DNA from: Burkholderiales bacterium
GTDB lineage: Bacteria; Pseudomonadota; Gammaproteobacteria; Burkholderiales; Burkholderiaceae
Length of the DNA stretch: 34,903 nt
Assembly: GCA_947372535.1 (NCBI GenBank)
Contig: CANBUA010000009.1
Span: 1 to 34,903, forward strand
Reading direction: 5' to 3'
Positions 1-8,386 of the stretch are shown here, in pieces. Below the pieces are notes generated by a model. That model was not told the DNA's origin, did not search any database, and saw nothing but the letters and a program-made list of their open reading frames with translations. The position numbers and the translations under genes are program-made. How positions within the stretch are numbered: the stretch's first letter is position 1; each line of letters opens with the position of its first letter.

Positions 1-62
1 TCCTTGAGGCGCACGCCTGCCGCCAGGGCGTCTCTGGCCTGAATGATGATCGGTTTGCTCAC
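1..62 (-). CDS. 5' end of an unidentified protein, cut by the window edge
   Basis: Read on the minus strand from a GTG at 62, the sequence gives an uninterrupted, protein-like start (V/M)SKPIIIQARDALAAGVRLK that runs off the window at position 1. It is divergent from the diguanylate cyclase at 150. The residue composition (basic start, hydrophobic III, alternating charged and alanine residues) looks like a real N-terminus rather than an antisense shadow. Only about 20 codons are visible and no strong ribosome binding site precedes the GTG, so neither family nor start is certain. Confidence 0.45.
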   Translation of the reverse strand, partial: MSKPIIIQARDALAAGVRLK

Positions 63-149
63 GCAAGCGAGCTTACCCCAGGGCGGCATGCGCTCAAGTC
101 GCCTAGAGGCTCGTCGATATCACCCTTACTGTTTTGCCGCTGGGGTGCC

Positions 150-1445
150 ATGGCCTGGATTCCGATGTCGATGTCGATGAACGCGAGCGCCCCGTCGCGG
201 TGGCTGCGCCAGACCTGCGCCTCGCCCGCGGCCATGACGGGCGTGACGTTGCTAGGCGCCGGCGGTTGGGGGCTACATTCGGCCTCGCCGATGACCGCTG
301 GCGGTTGGCCCTTGATTTGCCTGGGCGCGGCCCTGCTGGGCTGGCAAAGGGGCAGTCTTCGGGCAGGTGGGGATGCCCATGCAGTCCTCGGCGCGCATGC
401 GGATGGCCGGTCAGGGCCAGCTTTCTGCAGCGCGCCCGTGCCGCAGTCCATCGCGCCCTCGACACCGGTTGAAACGCTGCCATCGGCCAAGGAAACCGCC
501 GACGCGACTTGGGACGCCAAACGGCTGTCCTTGGTAGCCCGCGCCTTCGAACAATCGGGCGCCGCCATGGTGATCACTGACGCCCTGGACCGGATTGCGC
601 TGGTCAACGAGTCCTTTGTGCGGCTGTCGGGCATGGCGGCCAGCGACCTGATCGGCCAGCCCGCGGAATTGCTGGGCATGGCGCCGTTGCGCGCCAGTCA
701 CCTGCCCGGCATCGACGAGGCCCTGCGCCGTGGCGAGCGTTGGTCGGGCGAATCCAACGTGACGACGTGCGACGGGCGCACTCAGGACATGTGGCTGGCC
801 GTCGGCATCGTCCGCAACGAGGCGGGACGCGTCAGTCACCACGCGCGCGTCTTCCAGGATGTGGCGCCGCTCAAGGCCCAGTTGCGTCAGATGGCAGACC
901 AAGCCCGGCATGACACCCTGACAGGCCTGGCCAACCGCCGGGCCTTCGGCGAGCTGATGTTCCAGGCGATGGCCCGTGCGCGGCGCTACACCAAGACCCT
1001 GGCCATCATGTGCGTGGACCTGGATGGCTTCAAATCCGTCAACGACAGCCGCGGCCACCAAGTGGGCGATCAATTGCTGGTGACGGTGGCACGCCGCCTG
1101 GAGACCTGCGTGCGCACCACGGACAGGGTTTGCCGCACAGGTGGCGACGAGTTCATGCTGGTGCTGGAGGGGCCTGGCCATACGGACGAAATCACCCGCA
1201 TTGGCGAGCGCGTGATCCAGGCCATGAAAACGCCTTATGAGCTGGATGGCAAGCCGGTGCAGATCTCCTCAAGTGTGGGCGTGGCGGTCTACGACGGCCA
1301 GGAAAACGACCAAGACCTGATCCGCCGCGCCGACACCGCCATGTACGCGGCCAAGCATGCCGGCAAGGGGCAAATGGTGTTCGTGATGCCCCCGGCTGCG
1401 TCGACCACGTACGACTATCTGAAGGTCGTGCCCCTTCGTGCATGA
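150..1445 (+). CDS. Membrane-anchored PAS-GGDEF diguanylate cyclase
   Basis: Predicted to make the second messenger cyclic di-GMP from two GTP. The 431-residue protein begins with two short hydrophobic stretches (about residues 28-45 and 48-67) that could form a membrane hairpin. A PAS sensor follows (about 125-245, including AMVITDALDRIALVNESF), then a GGDEF domain (about 255-420). The active-site GGDEF is intact at residues 331-335, and an RTTD inhibitory I-site lies five residues before it, at 322-325, so product feedback is expected. No EAL domain is present. In-frame ATGs at 150, 165, 171 and 177 make the start uncertain; 150 is used because GGGGTG lies just upstream. The PAS ligand cannot be told from the sequence. 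Confidence 0.88.
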   Translation: MAWIPMSMSMNASAPSRWLRQTCASPAAMTGVTLLGAGGWGLHSASPMTAGGWPLICLGAALLGWQRGSLRAGGDAHAVLGAHADGRSGPAFCSAPVPQSIAPSTPVETLPSAKETADATWDAKRLSLVARAFEQSGAAMVITDALDRIALVNESFVRLSGMAASDLIGQPAELLGMAPLRASHLPGIDEALRRGERWSGESNVTTCDGRTQDMWLAVGIVRNEAGRVSHHARVFQDVAPLKAQLRQMADQARHDTLTGLANRRAFGELMFQAMARARRYTKTLAIMCVDLDGFKSVNDSRGHQVGDQLLVTVARRLETCVRTTDRVCRTGGDEFMLVLEGPGHTDEITRIGERVIQAMKTPYELDGKPVQISSSVGVAVYDGQENDQDLIRRADTAMYAAKHAGKGQMVFVMPPAASTTYDYLKVVPLRA

Positions 1446-1486
1446 CGCCATCCCCTGACCAGAGGGGGCCAGGCGGGTACAGTGGC

Positions 1487-1495
1487 TGGTATAAA
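1487..1495 (+). promoter_or_regulatory. Candidate extended -10 promoter for ndh
   Basis: TGGTATAAA matches an extended -10 element (TGnTATAAT) with one mismatch in the hexamer. It lies 35 bases before the ndh ATG, which would give a leader of roughly 30 bases. There is no good -35 hexamer at 17 bases, which extended -10 promoters tolerate. The weak 5-bp CCCCT/AGGGG hairpin upstream (1452-1467) has no T tract. Confidence 0.35.
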
Positions 1496-1530
1496 GCCGC
1501 CTTCGTTCAAACGCCCGTTTAACCACACGC

Positions 1531-2991
1531 ATGACCAGCACTCAGACCACGTCCTCTGATCAAAACGCACGCCCGCGGGTCGTCATCGTCGGAGCGGGCT
1601 TTGGGGGGTTGGAAGCGGCCCGTTCGCTGTCGCGTGCGCCGGTCGAGATCGTCGTGATCGACCGCACCAACCACCACCTGTTCCAGCCACTGCTTTACCA
1701 GGTGGCCACGGCTGGCCTGACGGCGCCGTCTATTGCCAGCCCGATCCGGCACATCCTTCGCCAGCAGATCGCCGAGGGCAAGCTCACGGTGCTGATGGGT
1801 GAGGTCACCAGCATCGACAGCGCCTCGAACTGCGTGGTGATGGATGGCGGCGAGCATCTGCACTACGACCACCTCATTCTGGCCACGGGCGCCACCCACA
1901 GTTATTTCGGCAACGACCAGTGGGCCAAGTACGCGCCTGGCCTCAAGACCCTGGGCGATGCCTTCACCATCCGCCGCCGGGTTCTGACCGCTTTCGAGCA
2001 GGCCGAGCGCGAGACTGACCCGGCCGCGCGCGAGCCTTGGTTGACCTTCGCCGTGATCGGCGCGGGGCCGACCGGCGTGGAGATGGCCGGCACCATGGCC
2101 GAGATCGCCCAGCAGACGCTGCGGGCCGAGTTCCGCCGCATCGACTCGCGCCGCGCACGCATCATCCTGATCGAGGGGGCCGCACGCGTGCTGGGCGCCT
2201 TCCCCGAAGATTTGTCGGCCAAGGCCAGGACGCAGCTCGAAGGCCTGGGCGCCGAGGTCATGACGGGTGCCAAGGTGACCGACATCAATGCCTTTGGCGT
2301 GCGCTATGACTTGACCGAAACCGCTGCCGATGGCACGACCAAGGTGGTCTCGCATTTCCTGCCTACGCGCACCGTGATCTGGGGCGCTGGCGTCGCAGGC
2401 TCGGCGCTCGGCAAAGCCCTGGCCAAGAGCACCCAGTGCGAGCTCGACCGCGCCGGGCGCGTGGTGGTGCAACCCGACCTGAGCGTGGCCAACCACCCCA
2501 ACATCTATGTGGTGGGCGACCTGGCCAATGCCAAAAGCTACCTGGACCCAGCCAACCCTGTGCCCGTGCCTGGCGTGAGCCCGGGCGCCAAGCAGATGGG
2601 GCGCAAGGCGGCCAAGAACATCAAGCGGCGCATGAAGGGCCTGGAGACACAGGCTTTCCGCTATCTGGACTACGGCTCGCTGGCCACCATCGGCAAACGG
2701 GCGGCCGTGGCCATGATCGACTTGCCGTTTTCCAGCAAGAAGGTCAAGTTCAGCGGGCTTCCGGCCTGGTTGTTCTGGCTGTTCGTGCACGTCTACTTCC
2801 TGATCGGCTTCCGCAACCGGCTGGTGGTGTTCATGGACTGGGCCTGGGCGTACTTCACTTCGCAGCGCCATGCCCGCGTCTTCCCCGATCCGCATGCGCT
2901 GGAGCCCACCGCCATGGTCGTGCGGGTGCCTGCGCCAAGCCTGCCAGTGACGGCCGACAAAGCCACCGCCACAACAGACGTTCTGCGCTGA
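1531..2991 (+). CDS. ndh: Type II NADH:quinone oxidoreductase
   Basis: Single-subunit, non-proton-pumping NADH dehydrogenase that passes electrons from NADH via FAD to the membrane quinone pool. The 486-residue length fits the family. The N-terminus carries the FAD dinucleotide-binding fold (VVIVGAGFGGLEAARSL, about residues 11-27) followed by the family-typical stretch HHLFQPLLYQVATAGL. A second Rossmann motif for NADH (VIGAGPTGVEMAG) starts near residue 174, and the FAD-contacting VVGDLA lies near 328. The C-terminal region is rich in aromatic and hydrophobic residues (about 412-445), consistent with monotopic attachment to the inner membrane. It stands alone between genes of other function, so it is probably monocistronic from the promoter just upstream. 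Confidence 0.93.
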   Translation: MTSTQTTSSDQNARPRVVIVGAGFGGLEAARSLSRAPVEIVVIDRTNHHLFQPLLYQVATAGLTAPSIASPIRHILRQQIAEGKLTVLMGEVTSIDSASNCVVMDGGEHLHYDHLILATGATHSYFGNDQWAKYAPGLKTLGDAFTIRRRVLTAFEQAERETDPAAREPWLTFAVIGAGPTGVEMAGTMAEIAQQTLRAEFRRIDSRRARIILIEGAARVLGAFPEDLSAKARTQLEGLGAEVMTGAKVTDINAFGVRYDLTETAADGTTKVVSHFLPTRTVIWGAGVAGSALGKALAKSTQCELDRAGRVVVQPDLSVANHPNIYVVGDLANAKSYLDPANPVPVPGVSPGAKQMGRKAAKNIKRRMKGLETQAFRYLDYGSLATIGKRAAVAMIDLPFSSKKVKFSGLPAWLFWLFVHVYFLIGFRNRLVVFMDWAWAYFTSQRHARVFPDPHALEPTAMVVRVPAPSLPVTADKATATTDVLR

Positions 2992-3078
2992 TTTTCCAGC
3001 GGTCAAGCGCAGGCAAGCCCGGCGCTTCCGTGGCACGATGTGGCCCTGGCCTGCCAATGGTGGCGGGCCTTTGCGCCC

Positions 3079-4947
3079 ATGCCCACCGTGACCCCAAATT
3101 CACTTTCCATCGCCCAACGCCTGGCTGCCCTTCGCCGTGCCATGAAGGCCAAAGGCCTCGGCGCCTGCCTGATCCCCAGCAGCGACCCGCACTTGTCGGA
3201 ATACCTGCCAGAGCGCTGGCAGGGGCGGCAGTGGCTGAGCGGTTTCACGGGCTCGTCGGGCACACTGCTGGTGGCTGATGCCAAGGCGGCCGTGTTCACC
3301 GACAGCCGCTATTGGGAACAGGCCGAGGCCGAATTGGCAGGCAGTGGGGTGGACCTGGTCAAGCTCGATGGCGCGCTCATTCCCGCTTACCTGGCCTGGC
3401 TGGAGGCCCTGGACCTGGGCGATGCCGAGCCGAAGGCATTGGGCCTGGATGGCGCCGTCATGGGCTTGGCGCAAACCCAGGCCCTGCTCGATGCGCTCAA
3501 GGCACGCGGCTGGCAGCTCGACACCCAGGTGGATTTTTTCGATGCGATCTGGCCCGAGCGCGCCGGTTTGCCCGATGCACTGGTCTACGAGCATCTGCCG
3601 CCTCATGCGGTCACCTCGCGAAGCGACAAGCTGAACGGCATCCGTGCCGCCATGAAGGCGCAGGGTGCCAGTCACCACTGGATCGCCACGCTGGATGACT
3701 TGGCCTGGGCCTTGAACCTGCGCGGCTCGGACGTGGACTACAACCCGGTCTTCCTGGGCCACGCGCTGATCGGGCTGGACAGCTGCCAGCTTTTCGTGGC
3801 GGCGGGCAAGGTGTCTTCAGGCTTGCATGGCCGGCTCAAGGCCGATGGCATCGAAGTGCGCGCCTATGAAAACGCGCTGGACGCCCTGGGTTCGCTGCCT
3901 GCGGGCAGCACGCTGCTGCTGGACCCCAAGCGCGTCACCTGGGGACTGCGCCAAGCCGTGCCCGAAGGCGTGCGCGTGGTCGAGGCCATCAACCCGAGCA
4001 CGCTGGCCAAATCCCGCAAGACCGACGCTGAGGCCGCCTTCGTTCGCGAAGCCATGGAACGCGACGGCGCCGCCATGTGCGCCTTCTACGCCTGGTTCGA
4101 GCAGGCCCTGGGCCGCGAGCACGTCAGTGAGCTGACCATCGACGAGCGCCTGAGCGCCGAGCGCGAAAAGCAGCCCGGCTTCGTCTCCTTGAGTTTTCCG
4201 ACCATTGCCGGCTTCAACGCCAATGGCGCCCTGCCCCACTACCGCGCCACGCGCAAGGCGCATTCGGTGATCAGCACGGCCAAGGGTCTGAACGCAGAGG
4301 GCCTGCTGTTGATCGACTCGGGCGCGCAGTACCTGGGCGGCACCACGGACATCACGCGTGTCTGGCCCGTCGGCACACCGTCCGATGCCCAGAAGCGCGA
4401 CTACACCTTGGTGCTCAAGGGCACGCTGGCTTTGTCACGAACACGCTTTCCGGTCGGCACCCCCGGGCCCATGCTGGATGCGATCGCGCGGGCACCGTTG
4501 TGGGCCCATGGCATCGATTTCGGCCACGGCACCGGGCATGGCGTGGGCTATTTCATGAATGTGCACGAGGGGCCGCAGTCCATCTCCAAGGCCTTGCCCG
4601 ATGCCAACATGGCCATGCAGCCGGGCATGATCACCTCCATCGAACCGGGGCTGTACCGCCCACGCCAATGGGGCATCCGCATCGAGAACCTGGTGCTGAA
4701 TGTGCCCGTGGCGCCGAGCGTGCCCGATGCCGAACCCGGCGCGCCCGAGCACGGCCGCTACCTTGAATTCGAGACGCTCACCCTGTGCCCCATCGACACG
4801 CGCTGCCTGGACATGGCCTTGCTCAACGGCGAGGAGCTCGACTGGCTCAATGCCTACCACGCACAGGTTCTGGCACGACTGGGGCCGCTGGTCGAGGGCG
4901 ATGCCCTGGCCTGGCTGACCGAACGGACGCGACCCGTCACACTTTGA
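3079..4947 (+). CDS. pepP: Xaa-Pro aminopeptidase (M24B), long form
   Basis: Cytosolic metallopeptidase that releases the N-terminal residue from peptides with proline in second position. From the ATG at 3079 the protein has 622 residues, longer than E. coli PepP (about 440) and close to the long aminopeptidase P form with two creatinase-like N-terminal domains before the pita-bread catalytic domain. The five metal ligands of the family are all present: D413 and D424 (IDSG...GGTTDITR), H487 (GTGHGVGYF), E522 (SIEPGLYR) and E536 (RIENLVL). The in-frame ATG at 3040 would add MALACQWWRAFAP, which looks non-native, so 3079 is preferred. The gene ends 13 bases before the convergent kinase gene. 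The symbol is the usual one for this family, not a claim of strict orthology. Confidence 0.9.
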   Translation: MPTVTPNSLSIAQRLAALRRAMKAKGLGACLIPSSDPHLSEYLPERWQGRQWLSGFTGSSGTLLVADAKAAVFTDSRYWEQAEAELAGSGVDLVKLDGALIPAYLAWLEALDLGDAEPKALGLDGAVMGLAQTQALLDALKARGWQLDTQVDFFDAIWPERAGLPDALVYEHLPPHAVTSRSDKLNGIRAAMKAQGASHHWIATLDDLAWALNLRGSDVDYNPVFLGHALIGLDSCQLFVAAGKVSSGLHGRLKADGIEVRAYENALDALGSLPAGSTLLLDPKRVTWGLRQAVPEGVRVVEAINPSTLAKSRKTDAEAAFVREAMERDGAAMCAFYAWFEQALGREHVSELTIDERLSAEREKQPGFVSLSFPTIAGFNANGALPHYRATRKAHSVISTAKGLNAEGLLLIDSGAQYLGGTTDITRVWPVGTPSDAQKRDYTLVLKGTLALSRTRFPVGTPGPMLDAIARAPLWAHGIDFGHGTGHGVGYFMNVHEGPQSISKALPDANMAMQPGMITSIEPGLYRPRQWGIRIENLVLNVPVAPSVPDAEPGAPEHGRYLEFETLTLCPIDTRCLDMALLNGEELDWLNAYHAQVLARLGPLVEGDALAWLTERTRPVTL

Positions 4948-4960
4948 AGATCAGCACAGC

Positions 4961-6910
4961 TCAGGACCGGTCAGGGATGCTGGCCATCATCTGCTCGGAC
5001 ACCTTGAAGCCGTGGTTGACCCGCTTGGGCAAGCCGGCACGCCTGAGGTAGCGCCGCAGCAAGGCCAGCAAGGCTGGCGGCGCAAAGGGCTTGGCCAGGT
5101 GGTCGGACATGCCCGCGCTCAGGCACATGCGCCTGTCGTCGTCCTGGGCATTGGCGGTCAGGGCGATGATGGGCACGGGCGTGCTGCCGCTGGCCAGTTC
5201 GCGCAGCCGAATCTGCCGCGTGGCTTCAAAGCCATTCATCTCAGGCATGTGACAGTCCATGAGGATCAGATCGGCTTGGTGGCCATCCAGCCAGGCCAGG
5301 GCCTCGACGCCGTTTGTCGCCATGCTGACGTCCAAACCCAGTTGCACGAGCTCGGCCTCAGCCACCATGGCGTTGATCGGGTTGTCTTCGACCAGCAGGA
5401 CGTGGCCGGTCAAGGCCCGCTCGGCCAGGTGCGCCAGATCGCTGGACCAGCCTTGTGGTGCCGAAACAGGTTCTGATCGCGGCGCCTGCGTTGATGATGT
5501 GTTCAAAGTCGCCATGGGCTTGGTGGCGCTTACCTCGGCCTCGGCGCGGATGCGTTGCATCAGCACGGTGAACGTGAAGCTTGAGCCTTGGCCCAGTTCG
5601 CTGTGGCAATCGAGGTCGCCACCCAGGGCCTGGCATACCTGGCGCGCAATGCTCAGGCCCAAACCACTGCCGCCGGAGCGGCGCTCGAAGGTGCCATCGA
5701 CCTGGTGGAAAGCCTCGAACACCTTGGCCAATTCTTGCGGCGCGATGCCGATGCCGGTATCTCGCACCTCGAACGTCAGCAAATCACTGGTGGCGGCCGT
5801 CTCCTGGCGCGTGACCTTGAGCACGACCTCCCCCACGTCGGTGAACTTGACGGCATTGCCCAGGAGGTTGATGAACACCTGCCGCAGGCGGCCCGGGTCG
5901 CTGAGCACCTCGTAATGATCGGGCAAGCTGCTCTCGACACGCACCCTCAGCCCTTTGTCAATGGCGCCCACGGCAGCGAGGGCCGTGACCTCGTTGACCA
6001 AGTGACCCAGATCGAAACGCTCCTTGTGCAGCTCGATGTGGCCGGATTCCAGCCGCGAAAAATCGAGCACATCGTTGATGACCGTGAGCAGGTGTTGCCC
6101 CGCACCCTGCAGCAGATTGAGCCGGTGGTGCGAATCCTGGGTGGCCAGATCCTGGCGCAACAGGCGGGACAGGCCCAGGATGCCATGGAGCGGCGTGCGC
6201 ATCTCGTGGCTCATGGTGGCCAGGAAACGGCCCTTGGCCTCGCTGTGGGCGTTGGCCTGGCTCAAGGCCTCCGATTGCAGCTCGGCCATCTGCTCGCTCT
6301 CGAAGCGTAACCTGAGCAATTCGCCCACGCGCCGATGGGAGCGCGCCGATTCAGTCCAAAGCGACACGGCAAAACCCGTCAGGCTGATGACGCCGAACAA
6401 GCCATAGGCATCGAGCCGGACAGCGCAATACACGATGTTGGGAATCAGCAGCGGCAAGGCCCAGAGCCTGAGCGCCAGACGGTCCACCGTCAGCATGAAA
6501 GCGCCCATGGCGGCCAAGCCGGCCATGCTGCCGACCACGGTAGCCACGATGTCCAGGCGATCGGGCATGGGCAGCAGCCAGACCAGCGAACCCCACAGCA
6601 GACTCTGCACGCCGGTGGTCCACAAAAGGTGGCGATACCACTTCGGATCGCCACGGTCGGCGGATTTGAAAAAAGCAATCGCGTGGCTCACCCGCACTGC
6701 CACGGATGCGAGCAGGAAGGCCAGCCAGACCAAGATCAGCGTCAAAGACTGCGTGGGCAAGAGCACATGTAACAGCCACGTGATCACGAAGGCAAAGCCG
6801 CCCCCAGTCAAGGACCCAGCAGGCACATGCGAGAACAGCATGCGCGTGCGCGATTTGCGCACCAGGGCGTTGAGCGCATCGCTGTAGGGTTCGTCGGCAA
6901 ACGTGGACAT
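4961..6910 (-). CDS. Membrane-bound hybrid histidine kinase with receiver domain
   Basis: Two-component sensor of 649 residues when started at the ATG at 6910. Residues about 35-190 hold five or six hydrophobic helices without an obvious periplasmic domain. A short coiled linker follows, then the dimerisation domain with phospho-acceptor H235 ([11 protein letters not shown]). The ATPase domain has an N box ([11 protein letters not shown]), G1 (VRDTGIGI) and G2 (GGSGLGLSI). A C-terminal receiver domain has the acidic VEDN pair, phospho-acceptor D552 (LILMDCHMP) and the conserved K of LAKPF. No Hpt domain or output partner lies nearby, so phosphotransfer must go to an unlinked protein. Starts at 6913 and 7045 are also in frame; none has a clear ribosome binding site. 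The signal sensed is unknown. Confidence 0.88.
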   Translation of the reverse strand: MSTFADEPYSDALNALVRKSRTRMLFSHVPAGSLTGGGFAFVITWLLHVLLPTQSLTLILVWLAFLLASVAVRVSHAIAFFKSADRGDPKWYRHLLWTTGVQSLLWGSLVWLLPMPDRLDIVATVVGSMAGLAAMGAFMLTVDRLALRLWALPLLIPNIVYCAVRLDAYGLFGVISLTGFAVSLWTESARSHRRVGELLRLRFESEQMAELQSEALSQANAHSEAKGRFLATMSHEMRTPLHGILGLSRLLRQDLATQDSHHRLNLLQGAGQHLLTVINDVLDFSRLESGHIELHKERFDLGHLVNEVTALAAVGAIDKGLRVRVESSLPDHYEVLSDPGRLRQVFINLLGNAVKFTDVGEVVLKVTRQETAATSDLLTFEVRDTGIGIAPQELAKVFEAFHQVDGTFERRSGGSGLGLSIARQVCQALGGDLDCHSELGQGSSFTFTVLMQRIRAEAEVSATKPMATLNTSSTQAPRSEPVSAPQGWSSDLAHLAERALTGHVLLVEDNPINAMVAEAELVQLGLDVSMATNGVEALAWLDGHQADLILMDCHMPEMNGFEATRQIRLRELASGSTPVPIIALTANAQDDDRRMCLSAGMSDHLAKPFAPPALLALLRRYLRRAGLPKRVNHGFKVSEQMMASIPDRS

Positions 6911-7056
6911 CATCGTGAACAGGTGCCAGACCGGATGGGCCTTGAGCACCTGACCAATGTGCGATGGATCTCCAGCATGGACCACCGCACAATCCCCAAG
7001 TCCCGGAGGCCTGACGTGAGAAAGCACCGTCGTGAACCCCCTCATGTCAGGGGGGT
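6911..7056. other. Intergenic region between the kinase and the guanidine operon
   Basis: Together with 7057-7381 this forms a gap of about 470 bases between divergent genes. This left part may contain the kinase promoter or an N-terminal extension of the kinase (in-frame ATG at 7045). I see no clear promoter, hairpin or small gene in it. Confidence 0.4.
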
Positions 7057-7073
7057 TGCACCAGGCTGGCGCA
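7057..7073. promoter_or_regulatory. Candidate NtrC-binding site 1
   Basis: TGCACC-N5-GGCGCA differs at one position from the NtrC dyad TGCACC-N5-GGTGCA. Its centre (7065) lies about 105 bases before the start site predicted for the sigma-54 promoter at 7143, a normal distance for an NtrC enhancer. The match and the position are seen; NtrC binding is inferred. Confidence 0.6.
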
Positions 7074-7086
7074 GTGTCGTCAGCCT

Positions 7087-7103
7087 TGCACCAAGGCCAA
7101 GCA
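7087..7103. promoter_or_regulatory. Candidate NtrC-binding site 2 (half site)
   Basis: A perfect TGCACC half site with GCA at the expected far end of the dyad (TGCACC-N5-CAAGCA), centred 30 bases (about three helical turns) downstream of site 1. The same-face phasing is what cooperative NtrC binding needs. The right arm is poor, so this is weaker than site 1. Confidence 0.4.
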
Positions 7104-7142
7104 TGCGCTCGTGGAACGCCCCTTCAAAAGGGGCTGTTGGTG

Positions 7143-7159
7143 CTGGCATCAAGTTTGCA
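7143..7159 (+). promoter_or_regulatory. Sigma-54 (RpoN) promoter of the guanidine operon
   Basis: CTGGCATC-N4-TTGCA matches the -24/-12 consensus YTGGCACG-N4-TTGCW. The GG (7145-7146) and GC (7157-7158) are separated by exactly 10 bases, the spacing sigma-54 requires. Transcription would start near 7170, about 35 bases before the riboswitch. Upstream NtrC-like sites and the nitrogen-scavenging function of the genes support the call. Confidence 0.68.
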
Positions 7160-7202
7160 TAGGTAGACGTGAGAGGAACGATGGTTGTTGATCGTTTCTT
7201 CG

Positions 7203-7323
7203 AAATGGTGGCTAGGGTTCCGGCGGCGGTCTTCACGGATTGCGGTGTCTGGTCCGAGAGCCACCGGCCTGTGGGCCGGCATTGACCGGCACAGGCTCCA
7301 CGGCGGGACAAAAGCCCGGGAGA
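7203..7323 (+). ncRNA. Guanidine-I riboswitch (ykkC subtype 1)
   Basis: A cis-acting RNA that binds free guanidinium and raises expression of the genes behind it. All conserved blocks are present in order: CTAGGGTTCCG (7212-7222), CTGGTCCGAGAG (7249-7260) and GGGACAAAAGCCCGGGAGA (7305-7323). The P1 helix is formed by GGTGGC (7207-7212) with GCCACC (7260-7265). The next hairpin pairs GCCTGTG (7267-7273) with CACAGGC (7290-7296), extended by CCGG/CCGG. Other ykkC subtypes bind ppGpp, PRPP or nucleoside diphosphates, but the downstream carboxylase, DUF1989 pair and transporter are the classic guanidine-I context. Between the aptamer and the ATG at 7382 there is a small hairpin (CGACA/TGTCG, 7331-7344) without a T tract, so control may act on translation rather than through an intrinsic terminator. 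Confidence 0.93.
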
Positions 7324-7381
7324 CTCGCTTCGACAGAAGTGTCGTCCTCTCGCGTGCCAACACCCTGCCCAGGAGCCTCAC

Positions 7382-8377
7382 ATGCGTCATGTCGTTTTGT
7401 CTTTGAAGTCCCAAGTGCTCAGTGCCATGGCCGCGGTCGCCGCGGCTGTGGCGCTCGCAGCACCCCTGCCAGCCATGGCAGAAGTCAAGGTCGGGGTCTC
7501 CGACTGGCCGGGCTGGGTGGCCTGGTACGTGGCCGAGCAAAAAGGCTTTTTCAAGAAACATGGCGCCGACGTCAAGCTCGTCTGGTTCGCCAACTACACC
7601 GATTCCATCGCCGCGCTGTCTTCCGGGCAGCTCGATGCCAATTCGCAGACTTGGTCCGACACCATGGGCCCGCTGGCCAAAGGCCTGCCGCTCAAGACCA
7701 TCCTGGTCAACGACAACTCAGCCGGCAATGACGCCGTGGTCGCGTCCCCCAAGATCAAATCCATCAAGGACCTCAAGGGCAAGAGCGTGGCCCTGGAGCA
7801 GTTCAGCGTCTCGCACTTCGTGCTGGCAACGGCCCTGGCCAAGAACGGCATGAAGCCGTACGACGTCAAGATCGTCAATCTGTCGGCCGGTGATGCGGCC
7901 GCCGCCTTCATGGCGGGCCGCGTGGATGCCGCCGTGGTCTGGAACCCCTGGATCCACCAAATCGAGGCCAGCGGCAAGGGCAAGACCCTGTTCACCTCGA
8001 AGGACATGCCCGGCCTGATCCCCGACCTGCTGGTGGCCCAGGACAAGTCCATCAAGGCCAAGCGCAAGGAGCTGGTCGGCATGATCAAGGCCTGGTTCGA
8101 CACGGTCAAATTCATCGCCGATCAGCCGGATGAGGCGGCCAAAATCATGAGCAAGATCGTCAGCCTCAAGCCCGATGAATACAAGGTCTTCTTACCAGGG
8201 ACCAAGTTTTTCGATGCGGCGGCCAACCAGGCGGCCATGGGCGGCACGGATGCGCAGTCGCTGGTCAAGGTGGCACCGGCGATTTCGAGCTTCCTGCTGG
8301 CGCACAAGCTGATCGACGGCAAGCCCGATGCGGGCAAGGGCGTGGATGCCTCGCTGCTGGCCGATGCCTTGAAGTAG
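7382..8377 (+). CDS. ABC transporter periplasmic binding protein, guanidine operon
   Basis: Periplasmic receptor of the NrtA/SsuA/TauA-like fold, 331 residues. A signal peptide ends near residue 33 (PLPAMA before EVKVG). The mature start contains DWPGWVAWYVAEQKGFF, the usual N-terminal lobe motif of this group. AGG AG at 7371-7375 lies six bases before the ATG. It is the first gene behind the guanidine-I riboswitch and is followed after nine bases by the permease. The family as a whole imports nitrate, sulfonates, taurine, thiamine precursors and similar small molecules. The substrate assignment to guanidine, or a compound that yields it, rests on the riboswitch and operon context, not on recognisable binding residues. 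Confidence 0.88.
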   Translation: MRHVVLSLKSQVLSAMAAVAAAVALAAPLPAMAEVKVGVSDWPGWVAWYVAEQKGFFKKHGADVKLVWFANYTDSIAALSSGQLDANSQTWSDTMGPLAKGLPLKTILVNDNSAGNDAVVASPKIKSIKDLKGKSVALEQFSVSHFVLATALAKNGMKPYDVKIVNLSAGDAAAAFMAGRVDAAVVWNPWIHQIEASGKGKTLFTSKDMPGLIPDLLVAQDKSIKAKRKELVGMIKAWFDTVKFIADQPDEAAKIMSKIVSLKPDEYKVFLPGTKFFDAAANQAAMGGTDAQSLVKVAPAISSFLLAHKLIDGKPDAGKGVDASLLADALK

Positions 8378-8386
8378 GAAATCGCC

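Noticed and set aside
1519..3057. Long minus-strand frame opposite ndh
   Set aside because: The composition is that of an antisense shadow and it spans the complete, motif-bearing ndh gene.
7118..7134. GCCCCTT/AAGGGGC hairpin upstream of the sigma-54 promoter as a terminator
   Set aside because: No T tract follows on either strand and no gene ends there.
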